Assembly: GCF_013166605.1 (NCBI RefSeq)
Contig: NZ_JABKKF010000002.1
Span: 372,001 to 436,000 of the forward strand
Source: Xylanibacter muris
GTDB taxonomy: Bacteria > Bacteroidota > Bacteroidia > Bacteroidales > Bacteroidaceae
DNA: 64,000 nt
Direction: 5' to 3'
In this document: piece after piece, positions 7,052 through 15,962 of the stretch
Layout: each line of letters opens with the position of its first letter
Position numbering within the stretch: the stretch's first letter is position 1
Translations under genes and position numbers: made by a program
Notes under the pieces: model-generated
Told to the model about the DNA's origin: nothing
Database searches by the model: none
The model's input: the letters and a program-made list of their open reading frames with translations, nothing else

Positions 7052-8947
7052 TTATAGATACCGGTCTATCTCTTTCTTTATTTTGTCTGTACCGGGATAA
7101 CCGGTCTGCCTGTAAGTAACCTTTCCTGAGCGGTTGAGAATTATGTATGTAGGCACACCTGTGATTTTAAAACGCTTGCCGATAATGTCTTTTTGTGCGG
7201 CGTTTAGGCGGTAATGCTCGCCGGGGATATCGGAAATCATATATTTCCACAAGCTTTCCTGCGATGATTCACTCGATATATAGACGAACACCACATCCTT
7301 GCTGTCATATTCTTTTTTCATTGGTGCCATTTTCTCATGGGCTATACGGCACGGGCCGCACCATGTTTCCCATACGTCAATGATGACAATCTTGCCACTG
7401 TATCGAGCGGCTATGCTGTCGAATGTCAGACTGTCTGTCACGGCTGGAGTCTCGCGTATGTGGTAGCCTTTCTTTTTTCTCTTTTCCTCAAATGATTTTA
7501 ACAGGTTGTTGTTTGCCAGTTCTATCATCATCCTGTGTGCCTCTGGCAATGCTGCCATACGGGATTTTTGCTCATCGTCCAGGGGTTTAAAGTCGCTTGT
7601 TATGCTGAAATACAGTTTTTTTGCATCTGTATTGATGAAATAGGGACCACTTTTGGTGCCGAGCAGCGATGTTGCTTCTGTATTATGTATTTTTCCGAAA
7701 ATTTCGTATAGTGAAAGAGGCGTGAGGGTAGAGTTTAGCTGTGGCACAATCTCGCGTGGAATGAAATCTGCCGGTAAAGTCTTTTCCAAAGAGTCTGCGT
7801 ATGTGTCAAGCTGTTTGTCTGTGATTTTTTCTGCATCGAGCATTTCATACGCGAGTTTCCGGTGAATGTCATTCAAGGCATCAATTATCTTAAGATCTGT
7901 TTCGAGGGAAATTAGTTCGCTTGTGGCCCGGCTTATAGGCAGATGCTGAATGTTGTTTTTTACCTCGTCTCTCGCTTTCATTAATAGAGACTTGTATTTC
8001 GTGGGTGTCATTCCGACCTTTAGTTCCGGTTTTGCTTTTGAGTGCATTGCATCATAATACTGTGCCAGTTCCTGTGCAACTGTTGCCAACGGGCCTTTTA
8101 CATATAGCGGCAGGCCGTATGGTTTGTCGTCTTTGTGGTACTGGGATGCCCTGCGGCTATACTCGCGAGTGTTTATGCATACTTCTGTTGTCTTTCCAGG
8201 TTCTACGAACACTTTTACTCCTTTGGCTATTAGCGGCAGGTAAAGGTTTAAGGCAGTAGTCCCGACAACGGGTATTGAGAAATGAAAAGTTCCATCGGGA
8301 TTTATGGCAATCTGTTCCGGCATTCGGTTTACGGTAGTGTATGCTCCGAATTTGTTGTGTCTCAGAATCCGTTTGGAGTGCCTGGGGCAGAAATCGAGTA
8401 AAAGGCCTTTCACGGTGGCAGTCCCGAATGTTACCGCTGGTGTGGGCAGAGCGTTTTTCTTGTCAACTTTGTGTATTGCCACGCCTTCCGGTAGCCTTGG
8501 TGCTTTATTCTTCTTATGGCAATCTGTACTTATATTGCAGATACTGTATCCGTCTTCGTCTTCTTCGCTGAAACATACAGTTTGTGCTTTGGGGTCTATA
8601 GGGTCGAAGATAAGCTTGAACACGGTCTCACCGCTTTCCGGCATATATAATTTTTTACCGGGTATGATACCATCTCCGGCACGCAATGCATATTTGCGTC
8701 CGTTGTTGTCTATAAGTACTGATTCCTTGGAAATTCTTATCCAGTATTTTGGTCTGTATCTGGCATACATGTGTAACACAGTTGCTGTATCGCTCATTAC
8801 AATACGGCTTATTTCTATCACGTCTGTGTTTTTGGCCGTGAATGCCGGACGTTCAATCACTTTATCTATTGCATGAGCCATGTCGGAACATGTCGGCGAG
8901 GCGGTGAGCAGTGTCAGGGCTGCACCGATTAGTATGTTTTTGTTCAT
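7052..8947 (-). CDS. Thioredoxin-domain (TlpA-like) secreted protein
   Basis: ~631 aa from the ATG at 8945-8947, chosen because a signal peptide (MNKNILIGAALTLLTASPTC) starts there; an ATG 12 codons upstream would precede it. A cysteine at the end of the signal may make it a lipoprotein. The N-terminal ~500 residues are a beta-rich then helical region typical of large Bacteroidetes TlpA proteins, without a clear known domain. The C-terminal ~130 residues are a thioredoxin fold with WCGPC near residue 527 and a cis-proline GVPTY. The role would be periplasmic thiol-disulfide exchange; the partner is unknown. It stands alone on the minus strand. Confidence 0.85.
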   Translation of the reverse strand: MNKNILIGAALTLLTASPTCSDMAHAIDKVIERPAFTAKNTDVIEISRIVMSDTATVLHMYARYRPKYWIRISKESVLIDNNGRKYALRAGDGIIPGKKLYMPESGETVFKLIFDPIDPKAQTVCFSEEDEDGYSICNISTDCHKKNKAPRLPEGVAIHKVDKKNALPTPAVTFGTATVKGLLLDFCPRHSKRILRHNKFGAYTTVNRMPEQIAINPDGTFHFSIPVVGTTALNLYLPLIAKGVKVFVEPGKTTEVCINTREYSRRASQYHKDDKPYGLPLYVKGPLATVAQELAQYYDAMHSKAKPELKVGMTPTKYKSLLMKARDEVKNNIQHLPISRATSELISLETDLKIIDALNDIHRKLAYEMLDAEKITDKQLDTYADSLEKTLPADFIPREIVPQLNSTLTPLSLYEIFGKIHNTEATSLLGTKSGPYFINTDAKKLYFSITSDFKPLDDEQKSRMAALPEAHRMMIELANNNLLKSFEEKRKKKGYHIRETPAVTDSLTFDSIAARYSGKIVIIDVWETWCGPCRIAHEKMAPMKKEYDSKDVVFVYISSESSQESLWKYMISDIPGEHYRLNAAQKDIIGKRFKITGVPTYIILNRSGKVTYRQTGYPGTDKIKKEIDRYL

Positions 8948-9352
8948 CGGGTTTATGGATGTTCTTATATGAATAAAACGCATTGCGTGCTGTTATATTG
9001 CCTGTTGGTGGCTTTTTGTAGTAGTTTTTTTGGGGGGGTAAAGAACTAAGTCTTTCGCTGTATTGCCAGCCGTGCAATTTGCAGCTCAGTCCCAAGGTAG
9101 AGCCTGTTGTTTGGGTCAAAAGGGCTTCAATTTACCCTATGATTGAAGATATTCTTCCAAAAGGATTGGCTTTCTCAATTTTTATCCGTACCTTTACCAA
9201 TCCTGTTTGGGATTCGCCTAATTTTATTGCAACACTAAGTTGGGTGAGTCTTCAGACATGGAAAAATCCAAAGCAAGGAAAAACGTCTTTGGCACGTATG
9301 GAAAGTTTCAATTTATAGTGTTGTGGGGATTATATATAATATTTTACATCTA
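8948..9352. other. 405-bp gap with homopolymer tract and an unrecognised coding-like island
   Basis: The gap holds a T7G7 tract (9025-9038). A 79-codon open frame (9079-9318, plus strand) ends 34 bp before the peptidase. Its product (starting MQLSPKVEPVVWVKRASIYP) matches no family I know. The opposite strand in the same island spells CKLHGWQYS, which resembles a Rieske CxxHGWxY motif, but the frame is broken upstream. It may be a gene remnant or chance; no promoter could be fixed. Confidence 0.3.
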
Positions 9353-11449
9353 ATGAAAAAAACATTTTTAACTATTGCTGCTGCGATGATGATGCTGGCA
9401 TGTACACAGACAGATCGGAAGAATCCGTTTCTCGAGGAGTGGACCACCCCCGAAGGTGTTCCCCCGTTTGAACAAATTCAGGTGACAGACTATCTTCCTG
9501 CTTTTGAAGAAGGTATAAAACAACAAAAGGCTGAAATCAAAGCTATCGTTGACAATCCGGAAGCTCCGACTTTTGAAAACACTCTGGCTGCGATGGACGC
9601 CTCGGGCAAGCTGCTTGACAAGGTTTCAATGGTGTTCTTCAACATCACCGAAAGCGATGGCAGTGATGAGCTTGATAAGGTAATGGAGACTGTGCTGCCT
9701 TTGGTGAGCGAGCACAATGACAACATCTATATGGATGCCAAGCTGTTTGAACGTGTGAAGGCCGTTTACGATGCAAAGGACGGAAAGGGCTATACCGCCG
9801 AACAGCTCATGTTGCTCGACCGCGTATATAAGACATTCGTGCGCAACGGTATTGCTCTGCCTGCCGACAAACAGGCTCGTTTGCGCGAAATCAATTCAAA
9901 GCTTTCTGTGTTGCAGCAGCAGTTCGGTAAGAATCTGTTGGCGGAAACAAACGCATATAAGCTCGTGCTCGAAAAAGAAGAAGATCTCGCCGGTTTGCCT
10001 GAAAGTGTACGCGCTGCGGCTGCCGAGTTGGCAAAGGCCAATGGTATGGAAGGCAAGTGGGTTATCGGTTTGCAGAATCCAAGCCGCATCCCGTTCTTGC
10101 AGAACAGCGACCGCCGCGATCTTCGCGAGCAGGTTTACAAGGCATACATCAGCCGCGGAAACAACGGCAATGAAAACGACAACAAGAAAATTGTTCTCAA
10201 CATCGTAAAGCTGAGAATAGAGAAGGCCAATCTGCTTGGTTTTGAAACTCCTGCCGATTTTATCCTCGACGATACAATGGCTAAGAAGTCTGATGTGGTG
10301 AACAGTTTCCTGTTGGGCATCTTTAACGCCGGAAATAAAAAGGCTAAAAAGGAACTTGCAGAAATGCAGGCTATCGCCGACCGCGAAGGTAAGGGCGTGA
10401 AAATCGAGCCGTGGGACTGGGATTATTATGCACAGAAACTCCGTAAGGAGAAGTATGCCATGAATGAAGATGAAATCAAGCCTTATTTCAAGATGGAGAA
10501 TGTTCGCGCCGGTGCGTTTGCCGTTGCCCACAAACTGTATGGCTTGAATTTTGAAAAGCTCGAAGGCATGCCGCTCTTTAACCCCGAGGCAGAATGTTTC
10601 CGTGTTACAGACGCCGACAGTTCTTTGATAGGTATTTTCTATACTGATTACTATCCCCGTGCCTCAAAGCGCGGTGGAGCATGGATGACAAACTTCCGTG
10701 AGCAGAGCATTGACAAGGACGGAAATGATGTGCGCCCGGTGGTAATCAACATCGCTAACTTTACGAAACCTACCGCTACAGAGCCGTCGCTCTTGACGAT
10801 AGATGAGGTGCAGACTTTGTTCCACGAGTTTGGACATGGATTGCACGGACTGTTGGCAAAGGCAAATTATAAGACTGTCAGCGGAACAAATGTGGCGCGC
10901 GACTTCGTTGAATTGCCGTCGCAGATAATGGAAAACTGGGCCGTTGAGCCGGAAGTGCTTGCTATGTACGCAAAACATTACAAGACGGGTGAGGTGATTC
11001 CTACGGAATTGATAGAGAAAATCCAAGCTACATCTACTTTCAATCAAGGTTTCATGACCACCGAGCTTGCGGCTGCCGCTATCCTTGATATGAATTGGCA
11101 TGACCTTAAGAGTGCGGACGGCATCGACCCTGTGGCATTCGAGAAGACCATGATGGATAAGATAGGATTGATACCGGAAATAGCTCCGCGCTATCGCACA
11201 ACCTACTTCAACCACATCTGGTCTGGTGGCTACAGTGCAGGATACTACAGCTATCTTTGGGCAGAAGTGTTGGATAAGGATGCTTTCCAGGCTTTCAAGA
11301 CTACCGGTCTTTTCAACCCGACAACGGCCCGTGCATTCCGCACATTGTTGGAAAAGGGTGGCACAGAGGAGCCTATGGTGCTTTATCGCACGTTCCGTGG
11401 TGCAGAGCCGAATCCGGAAGCCATGCTTGTTGGTCGCGGATTGAAGTAA
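9353..11449 (+). CDS. dcp: M3-family metallopeptidase (dipeptidyl carboxypeptidase), lipoprotein
   Basis: 698 aa from the ATG at 9353, chosen because it begins MKKTFLTIAAAMMMLAC, a lipoprotein signal with lipobox LAC; an earlier in-frame ATG at 9323 would spoil it. The zinc motif HEFGH is at residues 491-495, and a downstream glutamate (LPSQIMENW, near 520) is the expected third ligand. The length fits oligopeptidase A/Dcp-type M3 enzymes. It releases C-terminal dipeptides or cleaves oligopeptides in the periplasm. It stands alone and is closed by the hairpin terminator at 11485. Confidence 0.93.
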   Translation: MKKTFLTIAAAMMMLACTQTDRKNPFLEEWTTPEGVPPFEQIQVTDYLPAFEEGIKQQKAEIKAIVDNPEAPTFENTLAAMDASGKLLDKVSMVFFNITESDGSDELDKVMETVLPLVSEHNDNIYMDAKLFERVKAVYDAKDGKGYTAEQLMLLDRVYKTFVRNGIALPADKQARLREINSKLSVLQQQFGKNLLAETNAYKLVLEKEEDLAGLPESVRAAAAELAKANGMEGKWVIGLQNPSRIPFLQNSDRRDLREQVYKAYISRGNNGNENDNKKIVLNIVKLRIEKANLLGFETPADFILDDTMAKKSDVVNSFLLGIFNAGNKKAKKELAEMQAIADREGKGVKIEPWDWDYYAQKLRKEKYAMNEDEIKPYFKMENVRAGAFAVAHKLYGLNFEKLEGMPLFNPEAECFRVTDADSSLIGIFYTDYYPRASKRGGAWMTNFREQSIDKDGNDVRPVVINIANFTKPTATEPSLLTIDEVQTLFHEFGHGLHGLLAKANYKTVSGTNVARDFVELPSQIMENWAVEPEVLAMYAKHYKTGEVIPTELIEKIQATSTFNQGFMTTELAAAAILDMNWHDLKSADGIDPVAFEKTMMDKIGLIPEIAPRYRTTYFNHIWSGGYSAGYYSYLWAEVLDKDAFQAFKTTGLFNPTTARAFRTLLEKGGTEEPMVLYRTFRGAEPNPEAMLVGRGLK

Positions 11450-11484
11450 GAGAGGATAAACAGCCAATGTATTTATAAAATAAG

Positions 11485-11528
11485 AAGCGTAACGAATAGA
11501 CCGCAATGGTGTTCGCTACGCTTTTTTT
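11485..11528 (+). terminator. Intrinsic terminator after the M3 peptidase
   Basis: AAGCGTAACGAA pairs with TTCGCTACGCTT (one mismatch), followed directly by a T-tract ending near 11528. Confidence 0.8.
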
Positions 11529-11556
11529 AGGGGCTTTTAGGATATGATTTTATCAG

Positions 11557-11565
11557 TATATTTGC
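11557..11565 (+). promoter_or_regulatory. Bacteroidetes -7 promoter box before the pseudogene
   Basis: TATATTTGC fits TAnnTTTGC. The predicted start (near 11572) is ~18 bases before the ATG at 11590, so the broken gene still has its promoter. Confidence 0.65.
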
Positions 11566-11589
11566 AGTATCATTATAAATAAGTAAACA

Positions 11590-11915
11590 ATGAAGGTTTT
11601 ATCAGGAAGACGGTTGTTGTCGGCTGGCATTTATGGCAGATGATAAGCTCTCTTGCATGCGCGCAAACGCAACAGTGGATAAGACATGGCTTGAGCACGG
11701 TGTATATAGAGATGGTTGCAGTGCGTGAATGTGCATGCGAAGTTCAGTGTTTATTGCTAATGGCGACTATGTGTCCTTTACAGGAAAAGGTACGGGGCAC
11801 TGGCGATAGAGGCGACACTTACAACCGTGAGCCGGATAAGGTGGTGTGGAAGTGTACGACATGCAGCGACAGCGGAAAATGTATGTTCTGTAGAGGATTA
11901 GACCGCATAAGATAA
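11590..11915 (+). pseudogene. Frameshifted secreted protein with C-terminal zinc-ribbon motif
   Basis: The ATG at 11590 follows a good promoter but stops after 17 codons. Pieces of one protein can be followed through several frames. A signal-peptide end ISSLACAQT is near 11643. TVDKTWLEHGVYRDG is near 11672-11716 in the next frame. NVHAKFSV is near 11728. NGDYVSFTGKG is near 11759. KCTTCSDSGKCMFCRG reaches the stop at 11915. The WLEH...G...HxKF segment is reminiscent of a recurrent Bacteroidetes secreted domain, and the tail has the CxxCxxSGKCxxC pattern of zinc-ribbon proteins. At least four frame changes argue for a decayed gene rather than sequencing error. Confidence 0.65.
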
Positions 11916-11924
11916 GGATGTAGG

Positions 11925-11948
11925 AACCGGAAGAGAAGCCGGTTTTAT
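11925..11948 (+). terminator. Short intrinsic terminator after the pseudogene
   Basis: AACCGG (11925-11930), an 8-base loop, CCGGTT (11939-11944), then TTTATT. It overlaps the stop of the convergent minus-strand gene. Confidence 0.6.
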
Positions 11949-13054
11949 TCTTCTATATGTGAAAGAGAGTTTGCAAACGATGAGAAGAAATTGGTCATGG
12001 TCTCCGAAGGGTAGAAACGGAACAGTTTTCCGCTATGGCGTATATGCCACATCATCGCACCGGAATTGCTGTTGCTTATGAAAATGTTCTTGCCCTGCGA
12101 GAAATGCCAGTCAACAGACTGTGTTCCCCTCATAAGCAATATGTTGTCGAGCATGTTGTCAATGCTGTTGTCCTTTTTATGGTGTATGAACGGAATCTCG
12201 TCTTCGGTAAACATTAAAAGTTCTATGAGCAAATGTCCTTCAAGTGATGCCATTTGCCCGAGAGACAGACTGGAAATCCATTTGTCTAATTTTACATAAT
12301 CCACCTTGTCGCCGACTTTTCTGAGAAACATTCCAAGATCGGCAATCTGTTTAAGACTTGCCCCGTTGCTTAATATATAACGTGCCGTGCGCACAAGCAT
12401 GAGAAGAAGATTGAGGGTGGGAGGAGGTACTTCGGTTTTCACACCGTTTAGTCTCACGTATGCGGAGTCGCAGCATCTTATCTCGGAGTTGATAATCTGC
12501 TGAAGCTTTCTGTTCAACATAGGGTTGGTGAGCCGTTGCATATATTTCTTGTGGTCTATTAATATGCCGTCGTAAATGTATTTAAGGCTGTGTTTCGTGC
12601 TTTCGTCTATATTCATGCCTTTGTTCTTTGCCCAAACGGCAGCCTTTTTCGCCTGTGGCATATAAGGGAAATATATATCAGTGTCTGATGACTGGCGGTG
12701 AAGCGGATTGTCGTATATGGAGGCGAACGGTATTCCTTTGAGCAGTATCGGACGGAACTGTTCTTTATTCATTTCGTCAACAAGCGCGGCCACGGTGGCG
12801 GTGGCGTGTATGTTGTGTTGTTCAATGTCTGATACGTGTTTTTCCCATTTGGATCTTAAACAGTCGGAAAAGTTTATGAAAAACTCGTTCTTCCGTTTCC
12901 ATATACCGTCATAGACCAATGCCGACACACCATGAGCCACTGATATTCCGTATAGACAGTTCCATTTCCATTCAGACATGGGTTCTATCTTCGAGTTGTC
13001 ACCGAATGTGCCGCTTCTCAGCAAGCGGAAAAGGTTTCTTTGAATGATGTCCAT
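11945..13054 (-). CDS. NTP_transf_5-family nucleotidyltransferase-like protein
   Basis: 369 aa. The segment LLKGIPFASIYDNPLHRQSSDTD (near residues 103-125) carries the LKG...R...DxD signature of the uncharacterised nucleotidyltransferase family PF14907. The acidic pair in SDTDIYF would bind metal. Members are often found in polysaccharide or lasso-peptide loci, but no such locus is visible here. The upstream neighbour on the same strand is the NhaC antiporter, 51 bp away. Function is not known; the family assignment is good, the activity inferred. Confidence 0.75.
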   Translation of the reverse strand: MDIIQRNLFRLLRSGTFGDNSKIEPMSEWKWNCLYGISVAHGVSALVYDGIWKRKNEFFINFSDCLRSKWEKHVSDIEQHNIHATATVAALVDEMNKEQFRPILLKGIPFASIYDNPLHRQSSDTDIYFPYMPQAKKAAVWAKNKGMNIDESTKHSLKYIYDGILIDHKKYMQRLTNPMLNRKLQQIINSEIRCCDSAYVRLNGVKTEVPPPTLNLLLMLVRTARYILSNGASLKQIADLGMFLRKVGDKVDYVKLDKWISSLSLGQMASLEGHLLIELLMFTEDEIPFIHHKKDNSIDNMLDNILLMRGTQSVDWHFSQGKNIFISNSNSGAMMWHIRHSGKLFRFYPSETMTNFFSSFANSLSHIEE

Positions 13055-13105
13055 ATTGATTTATTTACGGTGTGAAACAAACGCTCTTAATTCCTGAGAC
13101 CGGTC

Positions 13106-14386
13106 TTAACTGAATTTTTTCGGATACCTGAATATGATTGCAATAACAGTCATTGCTCCGATGGTAAATGGATAATAAAGGTATGGCACGATGCTTACTG
13201 GTGATATTCCGACCAGTCCGGCGGCCATAAGCAGTTGCGCTCCGTATGGTATGACACCCTGTATGCAGCATGACATGGTGTCAAGTATGGATGCACATTT
13301 GCGGCTGTCTAATTTGAATCTGTCGCCTATTTGTCTGGCAATGCCTCCGATGGTTATTATGGCAACGGTGTTGTTTGCGGTGCAGATGTTCACTACAGAC
13401 ACGAGTGCAGCGATGCTCAGTTCCGCCTCACGCTTGCTCTTTATCTTGCGTGTCATACCGCTGATGATGTAGTCGATTCCTCCGTTTGCCTTAATAAGTT
13501 CGAGCATTCCGCTTGCCATCATCGTGATGACGATGAGTTCGCCCATTCCGCTGATTCCGTTGCCCATCGCATTGAGCCATCCCCAGAAATCAAAAGCACC
13601 GCAGAACATTCCGATGATTCCTGAAAGAAGTATTCCCACAGTAAGTATTACCGTTACATTTATACCGGAAACGGCTGTCGCCAATACGATGAGGTATGGT
13701 ATGATTTTGATATATTCCACATCCGGAATACCGGCAGGCGCGGTCATGTCGCGGCCGTTTATGATATAGATTATGAGTATTATCACAACTGCCGGAAATG
13801 CAATGTGGGAGTTTACATAAAACTTGTCGCTCTGTCTGCATCCCTGTGTGGATGTTGCGGCAATGGTTGTGTCGGAGATGAACGAGAGATTGTCGCCGAA
13901 GAGTGAGCCTCCGACCACCACTGCTGTCAGAAGCGGGACGGAGCTTCCGGTTGAATGTGCTATCCCCGCCGCTATAGGAGCCAGGGCAATGATTGTTCCA
14001 ACGCTTGTTCCTACACTTATTGACACGAAGCAGGCGGCAATAAACAGACCGGGAAGAAGCATGCTTGCCGGCAACATGCTGAGTGTGAGGTTTACTGTCG
14101 CGTCGATGCTTCCCGTCATCTTTGCCGTGTTGGCAAAGGCACCTGCCAACACGAATATCCATATCATGAGCATTATCTTGGAAGCGCCTGCGCCACGGCT
14201 GAATATGTCTATACGTTTAGTCAGCGGAACATTTCCGCTGACTATTACCGCAAATATGGATGAAGTCATAAAGGCAACGGTTATAGGCACTTTATAGAAG
14301 TCGCCTGCGATTATCGAAGTCACAAGATAAAATGTGACAAAGATTATCAACGGACTTAAAGCCAACAGGCCTTTTTTATGATTCAT
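13106..14386 (-). CDS. nhaC: NhaC-type Na+/H+ antiporter family membrane protein
   Basis: 426 aa, almost wholly hydrophobic, with about 10-12 membrane segments. SVGTSVGTIIALAPIAAGIA and VGGSLFGDNLSFISDTTIAA (residues ~120-180) are hallmark NhaC stretches, with the GDNLSFISDTT motif of the ion-transport family. It would exchange Na+ for H+ (or an organic anion with cation) across the inner membrane. It follows uxaA by 22 bp on the same strand, so it may serve the hexuronate genes, although NhaC members with organic substrates also exist. Confidence 0.88.
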   Translation of the reverse strand: MNHKKGLLALSPLIIFVTFYLVTSIIAGDFYKVPITVAFMTSSIFAVIVSGNVPLTKRIDIFSRGAGASKIMLMIWIFVLAGAFANTAKMTGSIDATVNLTLSMLPASMLLPGLFIAACFVSISVGTSVGTIIALAPIAAGIAHSTGSSVPLLTAVVVGGSLFGDNLSFISDTTIAATSTQGCRQSDKFYVNSHIAFPAVVIILIIYIINGRDMTAPAGIPDVEYIKIIPYLIVLATAVSGINVTVILTVGILLSGIIGMFCGAFDFWGWLNAMGNGISGMGELIVITMMASGMLELIKANGGIDYIISGMTRKIKSKREAELSIAALVSVVNICTANNTVAIITIGGIARQIGDRFKLDSRKCASILDTMSCCIQGVIPYGAQLLMAAGLVGISPVSIVPYLYYPFTIGAMTVIAIIFRYPKKFS

Positions 14387-14408
14387 CGCTATTCTTTATA
14401 TTATTGTG

Positions 14409-15902
14409 TTATAATGTAACTCCGTTTTTGAAGATAGAAATCTCACGGTATCCGTTTTCTTCGTTCCTTGCCGGTTCTCCGCTTGCCACCGCAATGATCT
14501 TATCGATAAACTCAGGCACAAGTTCATTCATCGTCTTGTTCTCAATGAGCTGTCCCGCGTTGAAGTCAATCCAATTCGGCTTGCGTGCGGCAAGGGTGGG
14601 ATTTGTGGAAATCTTCATTGTAGGTACGAAAGTGCCGAACGGGGTTCCGCGCCCTGTGGTGAACAACACGATCTGGCATCCTGCTGATGCAAGGGCTGTT
14701 GCGGCCACGAGGTCGTTGCCCGGAGCGGAAAGCAGGTTGAGCCCGTTTGTCTCGAGACGGTCGCCATATTCAAGAACACCGCTTACTGCGGCACGGCCGC
14801 ATTTTTGTGTGCATCCGAGAGCCTTGTCCTCAAGGGTAGAGATACCTCCGGCTTTGTTGCCCGGTGAAGGATTTTCACCGACCGGTTCGCCATGGCTAAG
14901 GAAATATTCCTTGAAATTGTTTATCATGCTTACAGTCTTGTTGTAGAGTGTCTCGTTCACACATCTGTTCATCAGTATTGTCTCCGCTCCGAACATTTCA
15001 GGGACTTCCGTCAATATTGATGTGCCGCCTTGGGCTACAAGCCAGTCTGAGAACTCACCGACAAGAGGATTGGCTGTGATGCCGCTGAACCCGTCGCTTC
15101 CGCCACATTTCAAACCGACGCGCAATTTGCTTACGGGAACTTCCGTGCGTTCGTCTTTTCCTGCCTGTTCGTATAGACTGCGCAATATTTCCATGCCGGC
15201 CTCAACCTCATCGCCATCCACTTTTTGTGTGACGAGGAATTTTATGCGGTCATGGTCATAATCACCAAGAAGCTTCTCGAACTCGTCGGGCTGGTTGTTC
15301 TCACATCCGAGACCTAACACCAACACACCTCCGGCGTTGGGATGGAGCGTAATGTCGCGGAGAACCTTACGTGTGTTCTCATGGTCGCCGCTGAGCTGTG
15401 AGCATCCGAAATTATGGTGCCATGCCCAGATGCTGTCTACGTTTTCGCAACCTGTCTCCTTGCGCAACTGTTCGGCAAGACGCTCTGCAATACCGTTTAC
15501 GCATCCCACGGTAGGTACTATCCATATTTCGTTGCGCGTGCCAACCTCTCCGTTCTTACGTGCATATCCTTTGAAAGTGCGGTTCTCAAACGGTATGCCG
15601 AGTTTGCTCTCCACAGGATTGTATGAGTATTCCAATGTTCCGGAAAGGTTGGTTTTCAGGTTGTTCTCATTGACCCATTCGCCTGCCTTCAAATCCTTGC
15701 ATGCATGTCCTATAGGATAGCCGTATTTTATGATGTCGTTGCCTTGCGGGGTGTCTGCAATCAGTATTTTATGGCCATCCGGTGTGTCTTGGCTTACTGT
15801 GATTTCTTTACCGTCTACTTCAATAACCGTACCTTTTGAAATCGGTTGCAGGCATACTACAACAGAGTCTGCGGGATTAATCTTGATGAATGTCTGTTCC
15901 AT
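14409..15902 (-). CDS. uxaA: Altronate dehydratase
   Basis: 497 aa. The N-terminal ~100 residues form the SAF/UxaA-N domain (YGYPIGHA near residue 60). The large UxaA catalytic domain follows, with VPTVGCVNG, LVLGLGCENNQ, LKCGGSDGFSGITANP and TEVPEMFGAE. The GCxxNQ and GGSDGxSG segments typify altronate/galactarate dehydratases (Fe-dependent). It converts D-altronate to 2-keto-3-deoxygluconate, the substrate of the KdgK encoded 1.5 kb away on the other strand. Next to the LacI regulator (60 bp). The uxaB and uxaC genes that supply altronate are not in the window. Confidence 0.95.
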   Translation of the reverse strand: MEQTFIKINPADSVVVCLQPISKGTVIEVDGKEITVSQDTPDGHKILIADTPQGNDIIKYGYPIGHACKDLKAGEWVNENNLKTNLSGTLEYSYNPVESKLGIPFENRTFKGYARKNGEVGTRNEIWIVPTVGCVNGIAERLAEQLRKETGCENVDSIWAWHHNFGCSQLSGDHENTRKVLRDITLHPNAGGVLVLGLGCENNQPDEFEKLLGDYDHDRIKFLVTQKVDGDEVEAGMEILRSLYEQAGKDERTEVPVSKLRVGLKCGGSDGFSGITANPLVGEFSDWLVAQGGTSILTEVPEMFGAETILMNRCVNETLYNKTVSMINNFKEYFLSHGEPVGENPSPGNKAGGISTLEDKALGCTQKCGRAAVSGVLEYGDRLETNGLNLLSAPGNDLVAATALASAGCQIVLFTTGRGTPFGTFVPTMKISTNPTLAARKPNWIDFNAGQLIENKTMNELVPEFIDKIIAVASGEPARNEENGYREISIFKNGVTL

Positions 15903-15962
15903 ATAAATTTGTTTTTTAGGTAATATGTTTTTTTATTATCATACAGTTTGTGACACGCGGTG

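Noticed and set aside
13106..15902. Polysaccharide locus suggested by the NTP_transf_5 gene nearby
   Set aside because: No glycosyltransferases, Wzx/Wzy or sugar-nucleotide genes are adjacent; the block is hexuronate metabolism.
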